From the NCBI RefSeq assembly GCF_900116385.1, contig NZ_FPCI01000001.1:1612001-1676000 (forward strand): a stretch of DNA of 64,000 nucleotides, written 5' to 3'. Of this stretch, positions 1 through 7,723 are shown piece after piece. Numbering within the stretch: position 1 is the stretch's first letter; each line of letters starts with the position of its first letter. The stretch comes from Pseudoxanthomonas sp. YR558 (GTDB lineage Bacteria; Pseudomonadota; Gammaproteobacteria; Xanthomonadales; Xanthomonadaceae). Under the pieces are notes generated by a model. The model made no database searches. It saw only the letters and a list, made by a program, of their open reading frames with translations, and had not been told where the DNA came from. Position numbers and translations under genes: made by a program.

Positions 1-975
1 CAGCGATTGCGTCAGTGAGGCGGCGGCTTGCTGGCGCACCATGTCGTCCGCCTTCATGCCTTCGACCTGCCCTTGCTCCGCGCAGGCATCGAACAACGCC
101 TGCGGTGATCCCGTATGGGCGTGCACGCGCAACCGCGACGCGCCACCCGCGATTACGATGGAGTCCGCGCCCGCCGCCTCCAACGCCGTACGGAGGCGGT
201 CCCGGTCCAGTCCCTGACCCAACAGCAGGCATTCAGTGCACCAGCGGCGCGCCGGATCGATGTCATGGTCATGGCCGATCGGATCCGGGGCGTCGTTCGC
301 GGCCGGCGGCGCGCTGCCGCGCATGCGGACCGCGCGCGGTCCGCCCTCGACGAATTCGGCGATGCCTTCCAGCAAGTCGACGAAGCCCTGCGCGCCGGCA
401 TCCACCACACCAGCGCGTTGCAACAGCGCCATCTGCCGCGGCGTGTCGGCCAGCGCGCGACGCGCGCGGTCCAGCGCGCGGGCGAAGCCGCTGCGCGCGT
501 CGGCCGGTGCATCGCGGTCGCCGGCGGCGGCATCCAGTTCGTCGGCGAACGCGGTGATCACGCTGAGGATGGTGCCCTCCACCGGCTGCGCCAGCGCCTG
601 GCGCGCGCTCTGCGCCCCCTGGCGGACGGCGGCGGCGAGGGATCGGGCATCGAGTTCCGGAAGGGTCCGGACGCGCTCGGCGACGCCGTACAGGAACTGC
701 GCGAGGATCGCGCCCGAGTTGCCGCGCGCGCCGTCGATGGCGTCGTTGCCGACCCGGCTCAGCAGGTCGCCGGCATGCTGGCTGGGCCGGGACAGCGCCC
801 CGTGCAGGACGCTTCCCAGGGTGGAGGCAAGGTTGTTGCCGGTATCGCCGTCCGCCACCGGGAACACGTTGATCCGGTTCAGGCCGTCGCGGGCGGCGAT
901 GACGCGCCGGGCCCCTGCGATCAGCGCCAGGCGCAGGGCGGGTGCGGTGAGTGGGCGGTCCGGCGGGGCAGGCAT
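1..975 (-). CDS. DhaL/DAK2-domain protein, DegV-like (3' end beyond left edge)
   Basis: The frame opens with ATG at 973-975 and runs off the left edge, so the first 325 residues are visible. Near residue 35-50 it reads NRINVFPVADGDTGNN, the metal- and nucleotide-binding signature of the DhaL (DAK2) fold seen in dihydroxyacetone kinase and fatty acid kinase FakA. A second conserved stretch, DAIDGARGNSGAILAQF, follows near residue 75. In related proteobacteria this domain is joined to a C-terminal DegV-type fatty-acid-binding region, and the visible tail (VHAHTGSPQALFDAC near residue 300) agrees with a FakA-like or DegV-fused protein. A role in acyl phosphate or lipid handling is family inference. 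It is divergent from the small secreted protein at 1169. Confidence 0.75.
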   Translation of the reverse strand, partial: MPAPPDRPLTAPALRLALIAGARRVIAARDGLNRINVFPVADGDTGNNLASTLGSVLHGALSRPSQHAGDLLSRVGNDAIDGARGNSGAILAQFLYGVAERVRTLPELDARSLAAAVRQGAQSARQALAQPVEGTILSVITAFADELDAAAGDRDAPADARSGFARALDRARRALADTPRQMALLQRAGVVDAGAQGFVDLLEGIAEFVEGGPRAVRMRGSAPPAANDAPDPIGHDHDIDPARRWCTECLLLGQGLDRDRLRTALEAAGADSIVIAGGASRLRVHAHTGSPQALFDACAEQGQVEGMKADDMVRQQAAASLTQSL

Positions 976-1009
976 GGGGCGCCAGTCTGCCGCAACCGGC
1001 GCCGCTTAC

Positions 1010-1026
1010 CTGCTGCGTCGCAGCAG
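1010..1026. repeat. Short perfect hairpin CTGCTGC-GTC-GCAGCAG
   Basis: The arms are 7 bases with a 3-base loop, in the divergent gap between the DhaL-type gene and the small secreted protein. The same hairpin with loop GCC occurs at 58447-58463 in front of ppa. It has no T-run, so it is not a clear terminator. Confidence 0.4.
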
Positions 1027-1168
1027 CCAGTCGCCGGGTTCCCTCATTCCGTCGCCGTGTATCGGCGTTTCGTCGCACGGCGCCCCCGGCCCGTGCCGGG
1101 AAGGGGTCTTTCCGGCTATAGTCGGCGACGTCATCTGGCCGCCGTAACCGACCGACAGGAGTCTACCG

Positions 1169-1489
1169 ATGCTTCGCGCCAGCCTTGCCCTGCTGCTCCT
1201 CGGTGCCTCGGCGGCCGTGTTCGCCCAGAACGGGCGCGCGATCTCCAATGGCAACGCCACGGTCTGCCAGGATGTCGCCGACCGCGCGGTCGCAGACCGT
1301 CCGGGCGATGCCGTGCCGACGGCCACGGATGCACGCCGCGCGCGCGCGACCGCCGTGCGCAGCAAGTACGCCGCACCGACTGCGTTGACACCCCCCGCCT
1401 CGCGCGGTGGCGGCGATGACGACGAGACCCCCCTGCCGCGTAGCCGCGGCTCCAAGTGGCACAGCTTCCTGCCGGGCATGTTCCGCTGA
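1169..1489 (+). CDS. Small secreted hypothetical protein
   Basis: This is a 106-residue protein starting with ATG after the ribosome-binding sequence ACAGGAG. The N-terminus (MLRASLALLLLGASAAVFAQ) is a clear Sec signal peptide with an Ala-x-Ala-like cleavage region. The mature part is low in complexity, Arg/Ala rich, with an acidic DDDE stretch and a distinctive ending KWHSFLPGMFR. No enzymatic motif is visible. A TATAGT hexamer at 1117-1122 could be its -10 element, though no convincing -35 is present. It lies 18 bases before mtfA and could be co-transcribed with it. The function is unknown. Confidence 0.7.
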   Translation: MLRASLALLLLGASAAVFAQNGRAISNGNATVCQDVADRAVADRPGDAVPTATDARRARATAVRSKYAAPTALTPPASRGGGDDDETPLPRSRGSKWHSFLPGMFR

Positions 1490-1507
1490 CGCGGACTGCA
1501 CCGACCC

Positions 1508-2263
1508 GTGATTGGACTGTTGCGCCGCTTGCGGCGCCCCGCCCCCTTCATCGAAGACGTCTTGTGGCACGCGGTCCGGACGGATACCGCTTGGACCGCC
1601 GCGCTGGATGATGCACGCGCGGACCGCCTGCGCGCGTTGACCGCGCGCTTCCTGCACGAGAAAACCATCACGCCGCTGGCCGGCCTGAAGCTGGACGATG
1701 CGCAGCGCGTGCAACTCGCCGCGCTGTGCAGCCTGCCGTTGCTGGAGTTCGGTGAAACCGGCCTGCGTGGCTGGTCGCAGCTGATCGTCTACCCCGATGC
1801 TTTTCGTGTGCAGCGCACGCACACCGATGCCGCCGGCGTGCTGCACGAATGGGAAGACGACCTGTCCGGCGAAGCCTGGGACCAGGGCCCCCTGATCCTC
1901 TCCTGGGCCGACGTGCAGGCCGACTTGGCCGAACCCGATGCAGGCTTTTGCGTGGCCGTGCACGAAATGGCGCACAAGCTGGATGTGCTGGACGGCGAAC
2001 TCGATGGGACACCGCCGCTCCCCCGCGAGTGGCACGCGCGCTGGGCACGCGACTTCCAGCGTGCGTACGACGATTTCTGCATGCAGGTGGATCTGGGGCG
2101 CGAGACCGCGCTGGACCCCTACGCAGCGGAAGCGCCGGAAGAGTTCTTTGCCGTCACGACCGAGTACCACTTCTCGGCACCGGACGTGCTGGCGGCATCG
2201 CTGCCGAAGGTGGCCGAGCACCTACACCGCTTTTACGGTCCGTCGCCGTTCGCCCGGCGCTAG
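1508..2263 (+). CDS. mtfA: MtfA family zinc peptidase (M90)
   Basis: The 251-residue protein matches the Mlc titration factor A family in length and layout. The zinc site HEMAHKLD (near residue 158) has the HExxH arrangement, and the downstream APEEFFAVTTEYHF (near residue 210) supplies the third, acidic ligand region. In E. coli MtfA binds the glucose repressor Mlc and has aminopeptidase activity; whether a Mlc partner exists here is not visible. The start is GTG at 1508, chosen because the protein then begins MIGLLRRLRR, as in homologues. It ends two bases before the oppositely oriented phoQ, with no room for a separate terminator. Confidence 0.9.
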   Translation: MIGLLRRLRRPAPFIEDVLWHAVRTDTAWTAALDDARADRLRALTARFLHEKTITPLAGLKLDDAQRVQLAALCSLPLLEFGETGLRGWSQLIVYPDAFRVQRTHTDAAGVLHEWEDDLSGEAWDQGPLILSWADVQADLAEPDAGFCVAVHEMAHKLDVLDGELDGTPPLPREWHARWARDFQRAYDDFCMQVDLGRETALDPYAAEAPEEFFAVTTEYHFSAPDVLAASLPKVAEHLHRFYGPSPFARR

Positions 2264-2265
2264 CG

Positions 2266-3717
2266 CTACAGGCCAGGCGGCAGCCGCACTTCGAAGCGCG
2301 CACCGCCCAGTTCTTCCGAGCGCGACACGTGAAGTTCGCCGCGGTAGTCGCGGATCAAGTCCTGCACGATCGACAAACCGATGCCGTGGCCCTGCACGCG
2401 TTCGTCGCCGCGCACGCCCCGTTGCAGCACCTTGGCCACATCGTCTTCTGCGATGCCGGGACCGTCATCGTCGACCGCGAGGAAAAGGCCCGGCCGGCGC
2501 TGCGGTGCGGTCGCGCCCACCTTCACCGTGAGCAGCACGCGTGAGCGCGCCCACTTGAACGCGTTCTCCAACAGGTTGCCCATCAGCTCCTGCAGGTCGC
2601 CGGTCTCGCCATGGAAGCGCGCGCGCGGATCGATCTCGAATTCGCAGATCACGCCCTTGCCGGCGTAGACCTTCTCCAGGCCGCGCACGATTTCTTCCGC
2701 ATGCGGCTCGAGTGGCACCGGTGCGGAGAACAGCTTGTGGCCGCTCGATGCCGCCCGCGCCAGCTGGTACGACACCAGGTTGTTCATGCGCTTGAGCTGC
2801 ACGTCGAGCTCATCGCGCAACGCAGCGGGATCGGCGTTGTTGTCCATCTGCGTGCGCAGCACGGCGATCGGCGTCTTCAGGCTGTGCGCCAGGTCGGCCA
2901 GCGTATTGCGCTGGCGCTCGAGGTTCTCGCGTTCGCTTTCGATGAAGGCGTTGATGCTGTCGGTCAACGGCTCCAGCTCGCGCGGATGGCTTTCGGTCAT
3001 GCCCGAAGCCTCGCCGCGTTGCACGCGGCTCAGTTCGAAGATCACGCGCCGCAGCGGACGCAGGCTCCAGCGCAGCACCAGCATCTGCAGCAGCAGCAGG
3101 ATCACGCCTGCGCCACCCAGGTAGACCCACAGCGAGCCGCGGAAAACACGGATCTGCGCACTCAGCGCCTGCGCGTCTTCAAGGATGTAGATGCTGTAAG
3201 GGATTTCGCCGTGCTGGTGGGTAGCCGGCCATGCGTAGCCCACGCCATAACGGTAGGCCTCGCTTTCGGTGCCGTCGGCGCGCCGGATCGGCAATGGGCC
3301 TTCGAAAGACTCGTCCAGCGCACCCAATAGCTGAGGCGTCGGAAGCTCGGGGCCCAGCGTGGAGTTGGAGCCCCACGGCGCAGTGCCTTGCAGCACCACC
3401 TGCGCGTACATGCCGCTGTCGGGCATGTCGAAGCGCGGGTCGGGCGTGTTGTAAGGCGGGATCAGCGTGCCGTTCCGGCCGAACTCCACCTTGTCGGTGT
3501 AATACAGCGCGTAGCTCTTCAGGCGCTGGCGCAGGTTGTCCTGAGCGGTATCGACGAATGCGCGATCCAAGGCCCAACCGGCGAGCGCCAGGAAGGCGAG
3601 CAGCGCGAGACTGGCGGCCAGCAGTTGGCGCGCGCGCAACGAGCGCGGGCGCCAGCCGTCGAACCGGTCACGGCCGACGGGCGCGGGCGGCGTACCGCCG
3701 GAAGGTGGCGCGGGCAT
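2266..3717 (-). CDS. phoQ: PhoQ-like sensor histidine kinase
   Basis: The 483-residue inner-membrane kinase has a transmembrane helix at about residues 31-48, a periplasmic sensor segment, a second helix near 196-217 and a HAMP-like linker. The phospho-acceptor box DLAHSLKTPIAVLR has its His near residue 278. The ATP-binding region shows NLLENAFKWA (N box), DDDGPGI (G1) and GHGIGLSIV (G2). It lies 29 bases after phoP, which makes a standard two-component pair. The PhoQ name rests on similarity to the PhoPQ pair known from Xanthomonas and on the neighbouring PepSY gene. Whether it senses cations is inference. Confidence 0.87.
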   Translation of the reverse strand: MPAPPSGGTPPAPVGRDRFDGWRPRSLRARQLLAASLALLAFLALAGWALDRAFVDTAQDNLRQRLKSYALYYTDKVEFGRNGTLIPPYNTPDPRFDMPDSGMYAQVVLQGTAPWGSNSTLGPELPTPQLLGALDESFEGPLPIRRADGTESEAYRYGVGYAWPATHQHGEIPYSIYILEDAQALSAQIRVFRGSLWVYLGGAGVILLLLQMLVLRWSLRPLRRVIFELSRVQRGEASGMTESHPRELEPLTDSINAFIESERENLERQRNTLADLAHSLKTPIAVLRTQMDNNADPAALRDELDVQLKRMNNLVSYQLARAASSGHKLFSAPVPLEPHAEEIVRGLEKVYAGKGVICEFEIDPRARFHGETGDLQELMGNLLENAFKWARSRVLLTVKVGATAPQRRPGLFLAVDDDGPGIAEDDVAKVLQRGVRGDERVQGHGIGLSIVQDLIRDYRGELHVSRSEELGGARFEVRLPPGL

Positions 3718-3746
3718 TCAAGTACAGGCGATGCCAGCGCGGCGCA

Positions 3747-4433
3747 TCAGGCCTCGCCGGTGCGCGGGATGGCGAAGCGGTAGCCGCGGCCGCGCACAGT
3801 CTCGATCGGCTTCAGTTCGCCTTCCGGGTCCAGCTTCTTGCGCAGGCGGCCGATGAAGACTTCGAGCACGTTGGAGTCGCGATCGAAATCCTGTTGGTAG
3901 ATGTGCTCGGTCAGGTCGGCCTTCGAGACCAGCTCGCCGGCATGCATCATCAGGTACTCGAGCACCTTGTATTCGTAACTGGTCAGGTCGACGTTGCTGC
4001 CGTTGACGCTTACCGTCTGCGCAGCGAGATCCAGTGCGACCGGGCCGCACTCGAGCGTCGGCTTGCTCCAGCCCGCGGCGCGACGCAGCAGCGCGTTGAC
4101 GCGCGCCAGCAGTTCCTCAACGTGGAACGGCTTGACCAAATAGTCGTCGGCGCCCTGCTTCAGGCCCTCAACCTTGTCCTGCCAGCTGCTGCGCGCGGTC
4201 AGGATCAGCACGGGGAATTTCTTGCCCTCGTCGCGCAGCGCCTTAATCAGCTCCATGCCCGACATCTTCGGCAGGCCCAGGTCGATGATGCCCACGTCGA
4301 ACGGCACTTCGCGACCCATGTACAGGCCTTCCTCGCCGTCCTGGGCCGCGTCCACCGCGAAGCCTTCGCGCTTCAGGCGCGCGGCAAGGGTTTCACGCAG
4401 GGGGGCTTCGTCTTCGACCAGCAGGATACGCAT
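3747..4433 (-). CDS. phoP: PhoP-like response regulator (OmpR family)
   Basis: This is a 228-residue OmpR/PhoB-type regulator. The receiver domain has the acidic pair in LLVEDEAP, the phospho-acceptor Asp near residue 51 in IIDLGLP, Thr in ILTARS and Lys in DYLVKPFH. The C-terminal winged helix contains LTSYEYKVLEYL and the recognition part SNVLEVFIGRLRKKL. It is followed at 29 bases by its cognate kinase and preceded at 75 bases by a PepSY-like gene, so all three may form one transcript. In xanthomonads the PhoP orthologue governs low-cation responses and virulence; that role is known for the family and not shown here. Confidence 0.9.
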   Translation of the reverse strand: MRILLVEDEAPLRETLAARLKREGFAVDAAQDGEEGLYMGREVPFDVGIIDLGLPKMSGMELIKALRDEGKKFPVLILTARSSWQDKVEGLKQGADDYLVKPFHVEELLARVNALLRRAAGWSKPTLECGPVALDLAAQTVSVNGSNVDLTSYEYKVLEYLMMHAGELVSKADLTEHIYQQDFDRDSNVLEVFIGRLRKKLDPEGELKPIETVRGRGYRFAIPRTGEA

Positions 4434-4508
4434 GGACTCTCCTTGGGAATGCGGCGCGGCGTGGGCCGCGCGGGACGTGCTCGTGTTGAGCCGTGATTCT
4501 ACGTAAGA

Positions 4509-4901
4509 CTACGGGCGCGGGGGGTTATCGCCGCGTGCAGGCTGGCTACCATCGCGCGGTCGCGATGGCGCATCGGCACCGCGACGCGAAGGACCCGCGT
4601 CGTCCATCGTGCGCACGCGGCCACGGTCGTCGACGTACTTCACCCGATTGATCTCGCGACCGTCGTACTGCATGCGCTCCACGCTCAACACCTGCCCGCC
4701 GGTCTCGTTGCGCACGCGGCGCACGGAGTCCGACATCGAGCTGCGATGGCCGCGATCCTCGGCCCGCTGGGCGCCGCGCTCGCGCGACGGCGGCGCGTTG
4801 CCACGGCCCTGATCGTCCTGCGCCAGCACCACGGAGGTGCCCGCCAGGGCGATGAGCCCGGTCATGGCAAAGGCGGCAAGCGTGGATGAACGAAATCGCA
4901 T
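4509..4901 (-). CDS. PepSY-like periplasmic protein upstream of phoPQ
   Basis: The 130-residue protein starts at the ATG at 4899-4901, giving the signal peptide MRFRSSTLAAFAMTGLIALA ending near VVLAQ. An upstream in-frame start would place 38 unlikely residues before it. The mature part contains DSVRRVRNETGGQVLSVERM and YDGREINRVKYVDDRGRVRTM, which resembles a single PepSY repeat, flanked by Arg/Pro-rich low-complexity ends. PepSY proteins modulate periplasmic peptidases or sensors, so a role as an accessory to the adjacent PhoQ is plausible but inferred. GAAAC motifs lie 29-50 bases upstream of the start. Confidence 0.72.
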   Translation of the reverse strand: MRFRSSTLAAFAMTGLIALAGTSVVLAQDDQGRGNAPPSRERGAQRAEDRGHRSSMSDSVRRVRNETGGQVLSVERMQYDGREINRVKYVDDRGRVRTMDDAGPSRRGADAPSRPRDGSQPARGDNPPRP

Positions 4902-5007
4902 AACGGAATCGTAACGGATACGGGGCCGCGAAACTGAACGAAACCCGAAACCGCCTCTGTGGATGGGAGGCAGAGTTTTGGCCGGCGGCGGTGAATCCGT
5001 TCTGAAT

Positions 5008-5016
5008 TTATCCACA
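5008..5016 (+). other. DnaA-box-like 9-mer TTATCCACA
   Basis: A perfect consensus DnaA box lies between the amidinotransferase and the PepSY gene, with a weaker inverted copy (TGTGGATGG) near 4958-4966. Two boxes are not an origin. They could titrate DnaA or tune local transcription, or be chance. Confidence 0.35.
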
Positions 5017-5028
5017 GCCCGAGGGGCC

Positions 5029-5048
5029 CCATTCAGTCAGCTGAATGG
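5029..5048 (-). terminator. Hairpin directly after the amidinotransferase stop codon
   Basis: CCATTCAG and CTGAATGG form a perfect 8-base stem with a 4-base loop, immediately after the stop codon at 5049. There is no T-run on the minus strand, so termination is only suggested. Confidence 0.4.
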
Positions 5049-5969
5049 TCAGAAAATCTCGGCCACACAACACCTTAGCGAGCCCCCTCCCGCCTCGATG
5101 GCCTCCAGGGGCACGCTCCGGATGGCAAAGCCCGCCACCTCTTCCAACTGGCGGCGGGCGTCAGCCGTCAGACCATCGTGTGCCCGGCGGCTCATCCAGA
5201 CCGACCGGTCGGTCAGCGCGATCGCATTGCCGGCGAAGGCGGCCTGCTCGGCCGGCGACAGCGTCACGACGTGCGGCCCGTACAAAGCGAACAAGGCGGC
5301 TGATATGTCGCCTTGCAACGCATGCGGGCAGACCAGGGCCGCCCGGCCGGCCAGCACCGCCAGCAGCACGTTGGTGTGGTACTCGCCCGCCGCCAGGTCG
5401 AACATTAGGGTGGCGCGCAATCCGAACGCCTCGTGCATCTGCGCCGCACCGGCCTCATCACAGCGCTCGGACAGGCCGCAGAAGCCGATGCCGCGCGCGC
5501 GGTCGATGACCAGCGCGCCGGTCAGTTCACCGGGGCTGGGCTGGGCAGACAGATCGGTCTCGGCGTAGCCCATCGCGTTGAAATAGCCGCGGATGTCGGC
5601 CCGCGCCGCTTCCCGCTGTCGCACCGGATGCCGCATGCGCCCGACGATCAGGCGCGGCCGGCCATCGACGCGCGCGGTCGCGAACACGTTGTTCGGGAAT
5701 ACGGCGTCGGGCGTCGCCTCGTCGCCCGGGAAGCAGATCACCGGCACGTCCTGCGACAACGCGCGATGCAGCGCATGGTGCTCGCGCAACGCCGCCTCGG
5801 CATCGAACGCGCCGGCGTCGGCCATGTAGCGGTTGTCCTGCGCGGATTGGTCCGCGCGCACGAAGCCATCCGGCGACACGAGGAACGCCGCACGCGCCGT
5901 CGCCGGCCCAAAGTCCGGCTGCAACGTGCGCGCAAAGGCGATGAAGGCGTCGATGTCGCGCGTGATCAT
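5049..5969 (-). CDS. Amidinotransferase-fold hydrolase (arginine deiminase related, CtlX-like)
   Basis: This 306-residue protein has the pentein fold signatures of the guanidino-group-modifying superfamily. VFPNNVFATARVDGRPRLIV with PNN near residue 91 fits the substrate Asp/Asn region, GEYHTNVLLAV (near residue 200) carries the catalytic His, and the C-terminal GGGSLRCCVAEIF carries the nucleophilic Cys. The length and motif spacing resemble the CtlX/citrulline-hydrolase-like branch more than full-length arginine deiminases (about 400 residues). The exact substrate (arginine, citrulline, dimethylarginine) cannot be set from sequence. It lies 3 bases after dusA and is probably co-transcribed. 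Confidence 0.8.
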   Translation of the reverse strand: MITRDIDAFIAFARTLQPDFGPATARAAFLVSPDGFVRADQSAQDNRYMADAGAFDAEAALREHHALHRALSQDVPVICFPGDEATPDAVFPNNVFATARVDGRPRLIVGRMRHPVRQREAARADIRGYFNAMGYAETDLSAQPSPGELTGALVIDRARGIGFCGLSERCDEAGAAQMHEAFGLRATLMFDLAAGEYHTNVLLAVLAGRAALVCPHALQGDISAALFALYGPHVVTLSPAEQAAFAGNAIALTDRSVWMSRRAHDGLTADARRQLEEVAGFAIRSVPLEAIEAGGGSLRCCVAEIF

Positions 5970-5972
5970 CGC

Positions 5973-6971
5973 TCAGGCCGCCGGCCGCAGTTCGCGCACG
6001 GTCGTCGCCAGCGCCTGCTCCACCAGCGACCAGTCCGCGCCGGGCTTGTGCGCACCTTCGCTGAGGATCTGCCGGAACGCGCGTCCACCCTGCTGCGCAT
6101 GGAACAGCCCCAGCACATGGCGGGTCAGGTGCTTCAGCGCCACGCCCTTCGCCAGCTGCGCTTCGACATACGGGCGCCATGCGCGCAGCAGGTCCGCGCG
6201 CGGCGCGATGTCGCCACCGAACAAGGCCGCCTGCATTTCATGCAGCACATAGGGTTCGTGGTATGCGGCACGCCCGATCATCACGCCATCGCTGTGCTGC
6301 AGGTGTTCGTGCACCTGTGCCGTCGTGGTGATGCCGCCGTTGATCGCCACCGTCAGCGCCGGCCGCTCGCGCTTGAGCCGGTAGGCCCAGTCGTAACGCA
6401 GCGGGGGGATCTCGCGATTTTCCTTGGGCGACAGCCCTTGCAGCCACGCCTTGCGCGCATGCACGAAGAACGTGTCGCAACCGGTCGCCGCCACCGTATC
6501 GATGAAGGCGAGGAAGAGGTCGTAGTCCTCCTGCTCGTCCACGCCGAGACGGCACTTCACCGTCACCGGAATGCTCACGGCCTCGATCATCGCCACCACG
6601 CACTCGGCCACCAGTGCGGGTTCCTTCATCAGGCAGGCACCGAAGCGCCCCGCCTGCACGCGGTCGGACGGGCAGCCGACGTTGAGGTTTACCTCGTCGT
6701 AGCCCCATTCCTGCGCGACGCGCGCGGCCTGCGCCAGGTGCGCCGGCTCGCTGCCCCCCAGCTGCACCGCCACGGGATGCTCACCCGCCTCGAACCCCAG
6801 CAGGCGATCGCGGTCGCCATGGATCACCGCCTGCGCGTGCACCATCTCGGTGTACAGGCGCGCGTTCGGCGCCAAAAGCCGGTGAAACACGCGGCAATGC
6901 GTGTCCGTCCAATCCATCATCGGAGCGACGGACAGGCGCAGGGCGTCATGGGGAATCGGGGGGGACGTCAT
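5973..6971 (-). CDS. dusA: tRNA-dihydrouridine(20/20a) synthase DusA
   Basis: The 332-residue FMN enzyme reduces uridine 20/20a in the D-loop of tRNAs. Recognisable segments are SVAPMMDWTD (FMN phosphate region), NLNVGCPSDRVQAGRFGACL with the catalytic Cys in GAC, VTVKCRLGVD, FFVHARKAWLQGLSPKENR and AINGGI followed by DGVMIGRAAY. This pattern is specific for DusA within the Dus family. The ATG at 6969-6971 gives MTSPPIPHDALRLSVAP, as in homologues; an upstream start adds 11 unlikely residues. It is followed at 3 bases by the amidinotransferase gene and preceded at 29 bases by kdpE. Confidence 0.95.
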   Translation of the reverse strand: MTSPPIPHDALRLSVAPMMDWTDTHCRVFHRLLAPNARLYTEMVHAQAVIHGDRDRLLGFEAGEHPVAVQLGGSEPAHLAQAARVAQEWGYDEVNLNVGCPSDRVQAGRFGACLMKEPALVAECVVAMIEAVSIPVTVKCRLGVDEQEDYDLFLAFIDTVAATGCDTFFVHARKAWLQGLSPKENREIPPLRYDWAYRLKRERPALTVAINGGITTTAQVHEHLQHSDGVMIGRAAYHEPYVLHEMQAALFGGDIAPRADLLRAWRPYVEAQLAKGVALKHLTRHVLGLFHAQQGGRAFRQILSEGAHKPGADWSLVEQALATTVRELRPAA

Positions 6972-7000
6972 GCCGCCATTGTAGCGTGGGGCCTCTCGCC

Positions 7001-7723
7001 TCACTCCCGCACGATAAACCTCAACCCTACGCCCGGCTCCGTGGCGATATACCGCGGCGCCGTCGCGTCATCGCCCAGCTTCTGCCGCAATTTGCCCACG
7101 AGGATGCGCAGGTAATGCGTGTCGTCCTGGTGGGTGGGGCCCCAGAGTTCGCGCAGCAGTTGCGGTTGGGTGACCACGCGGCCGGCGTGCTGCAGCAGCA
7201 GGGCGAGCAGGGCGAATTCCTTGCGGCTCAGCACCACCGGTTCGCCGTCCAGCGTCACTTCGCGGCGACCGAGGTCCACGTGCAGGTGGCCGTCGTCGAA
7301 CACCGGCATCGCGGCGTCGGCCGGGGCGATACGCGCGCGCAGCAGGCCGCGGATGCGCGCCATCAGTTCCTGCACGCCGAACGGCTTGGTGACGTAGTCG
7401 TTCGCGCCGCCATCGAGCGCGGCGACTTTCTCCGCCTCGCCATCGCGCACGGTCAGCATGATGACCGGCACCTGCGACCATTGGCGCAACTCGCGCAGCA
7501 CGCCATGGCCGTCGAGATCGGGCAGACCGATGTCGAGCACGACCAGGTCGGCACCATGCGCGGCCAAGTCCGCCAACCCGGCGCGCCCGCTCTCCGCCAG
7601 CGCCACCACATAGCCCTGCGCGCGCAGGCTGATGTCGAGGAAACGGCGGATCTGCGGCTCGTCGTCGATCACCAGGATGCGGGCCGGCGGTGCGGACGCG
7701 GGCGGTGGCGCGGTGTAGGTCAA
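7001..7723 (-). CDS. kdpE: KdpE response regulator
   Basis: This is a 240-residue OmpR-type regulator of the Kdp potassium ATPase. The receiver shows VIDDEPQIRRFL, VVLDIGLPDLDG with the phospho-acceptor Asp, MLTVRD and DYVTKPFG. The winged helix has LSRKEFALLALLLQHAGRV and HYLRILVGKLRQKL. No ATG suits the N-terminus; the best start is TTG at 7721-7723, whose last two bases lie in the kdpD stop (sequence TTGA). That gives translational coupling to the sensor. Its likely targets are the phased TTTACG repeats upstream of the porin-kdpFABC operon. Confidence 0.92.
   Translation of the reverse strand: MTYTAPPPASAPPARILVIDDEPQIRRFLDISLRAQGYVVALAESGRAGLADLAAHGADLVVLDIGLPDLDGHGVLRELRQWSQVPVIMLTVRDGEAEKVAALDGGANDYVTKPFGVQELMARIRGLLRARIAPADAAMPVFDDGHLHVDLGRREVTLDGEPVVLSRKEFALLALLLQHAGRVVTQPQLLRELWGPTHQDDTHYLRILVGKLRQKLGDDATAPRYIATEPGVGLRFIVRE

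Noticed and set aside
115..1419. A 434-codon plus-strand frame at the left end
   Set aside because: It is antisense to the DhaL-type gene, and its composition is that of a shadow frame.
4958..5016. Possible replication origin from DnaA-box-like sequences
   Set aside because: There is only one perfect and one poor box, no AT-rich unwinding region, and no dnaA, dnaN, gyrB or parAB nearby.
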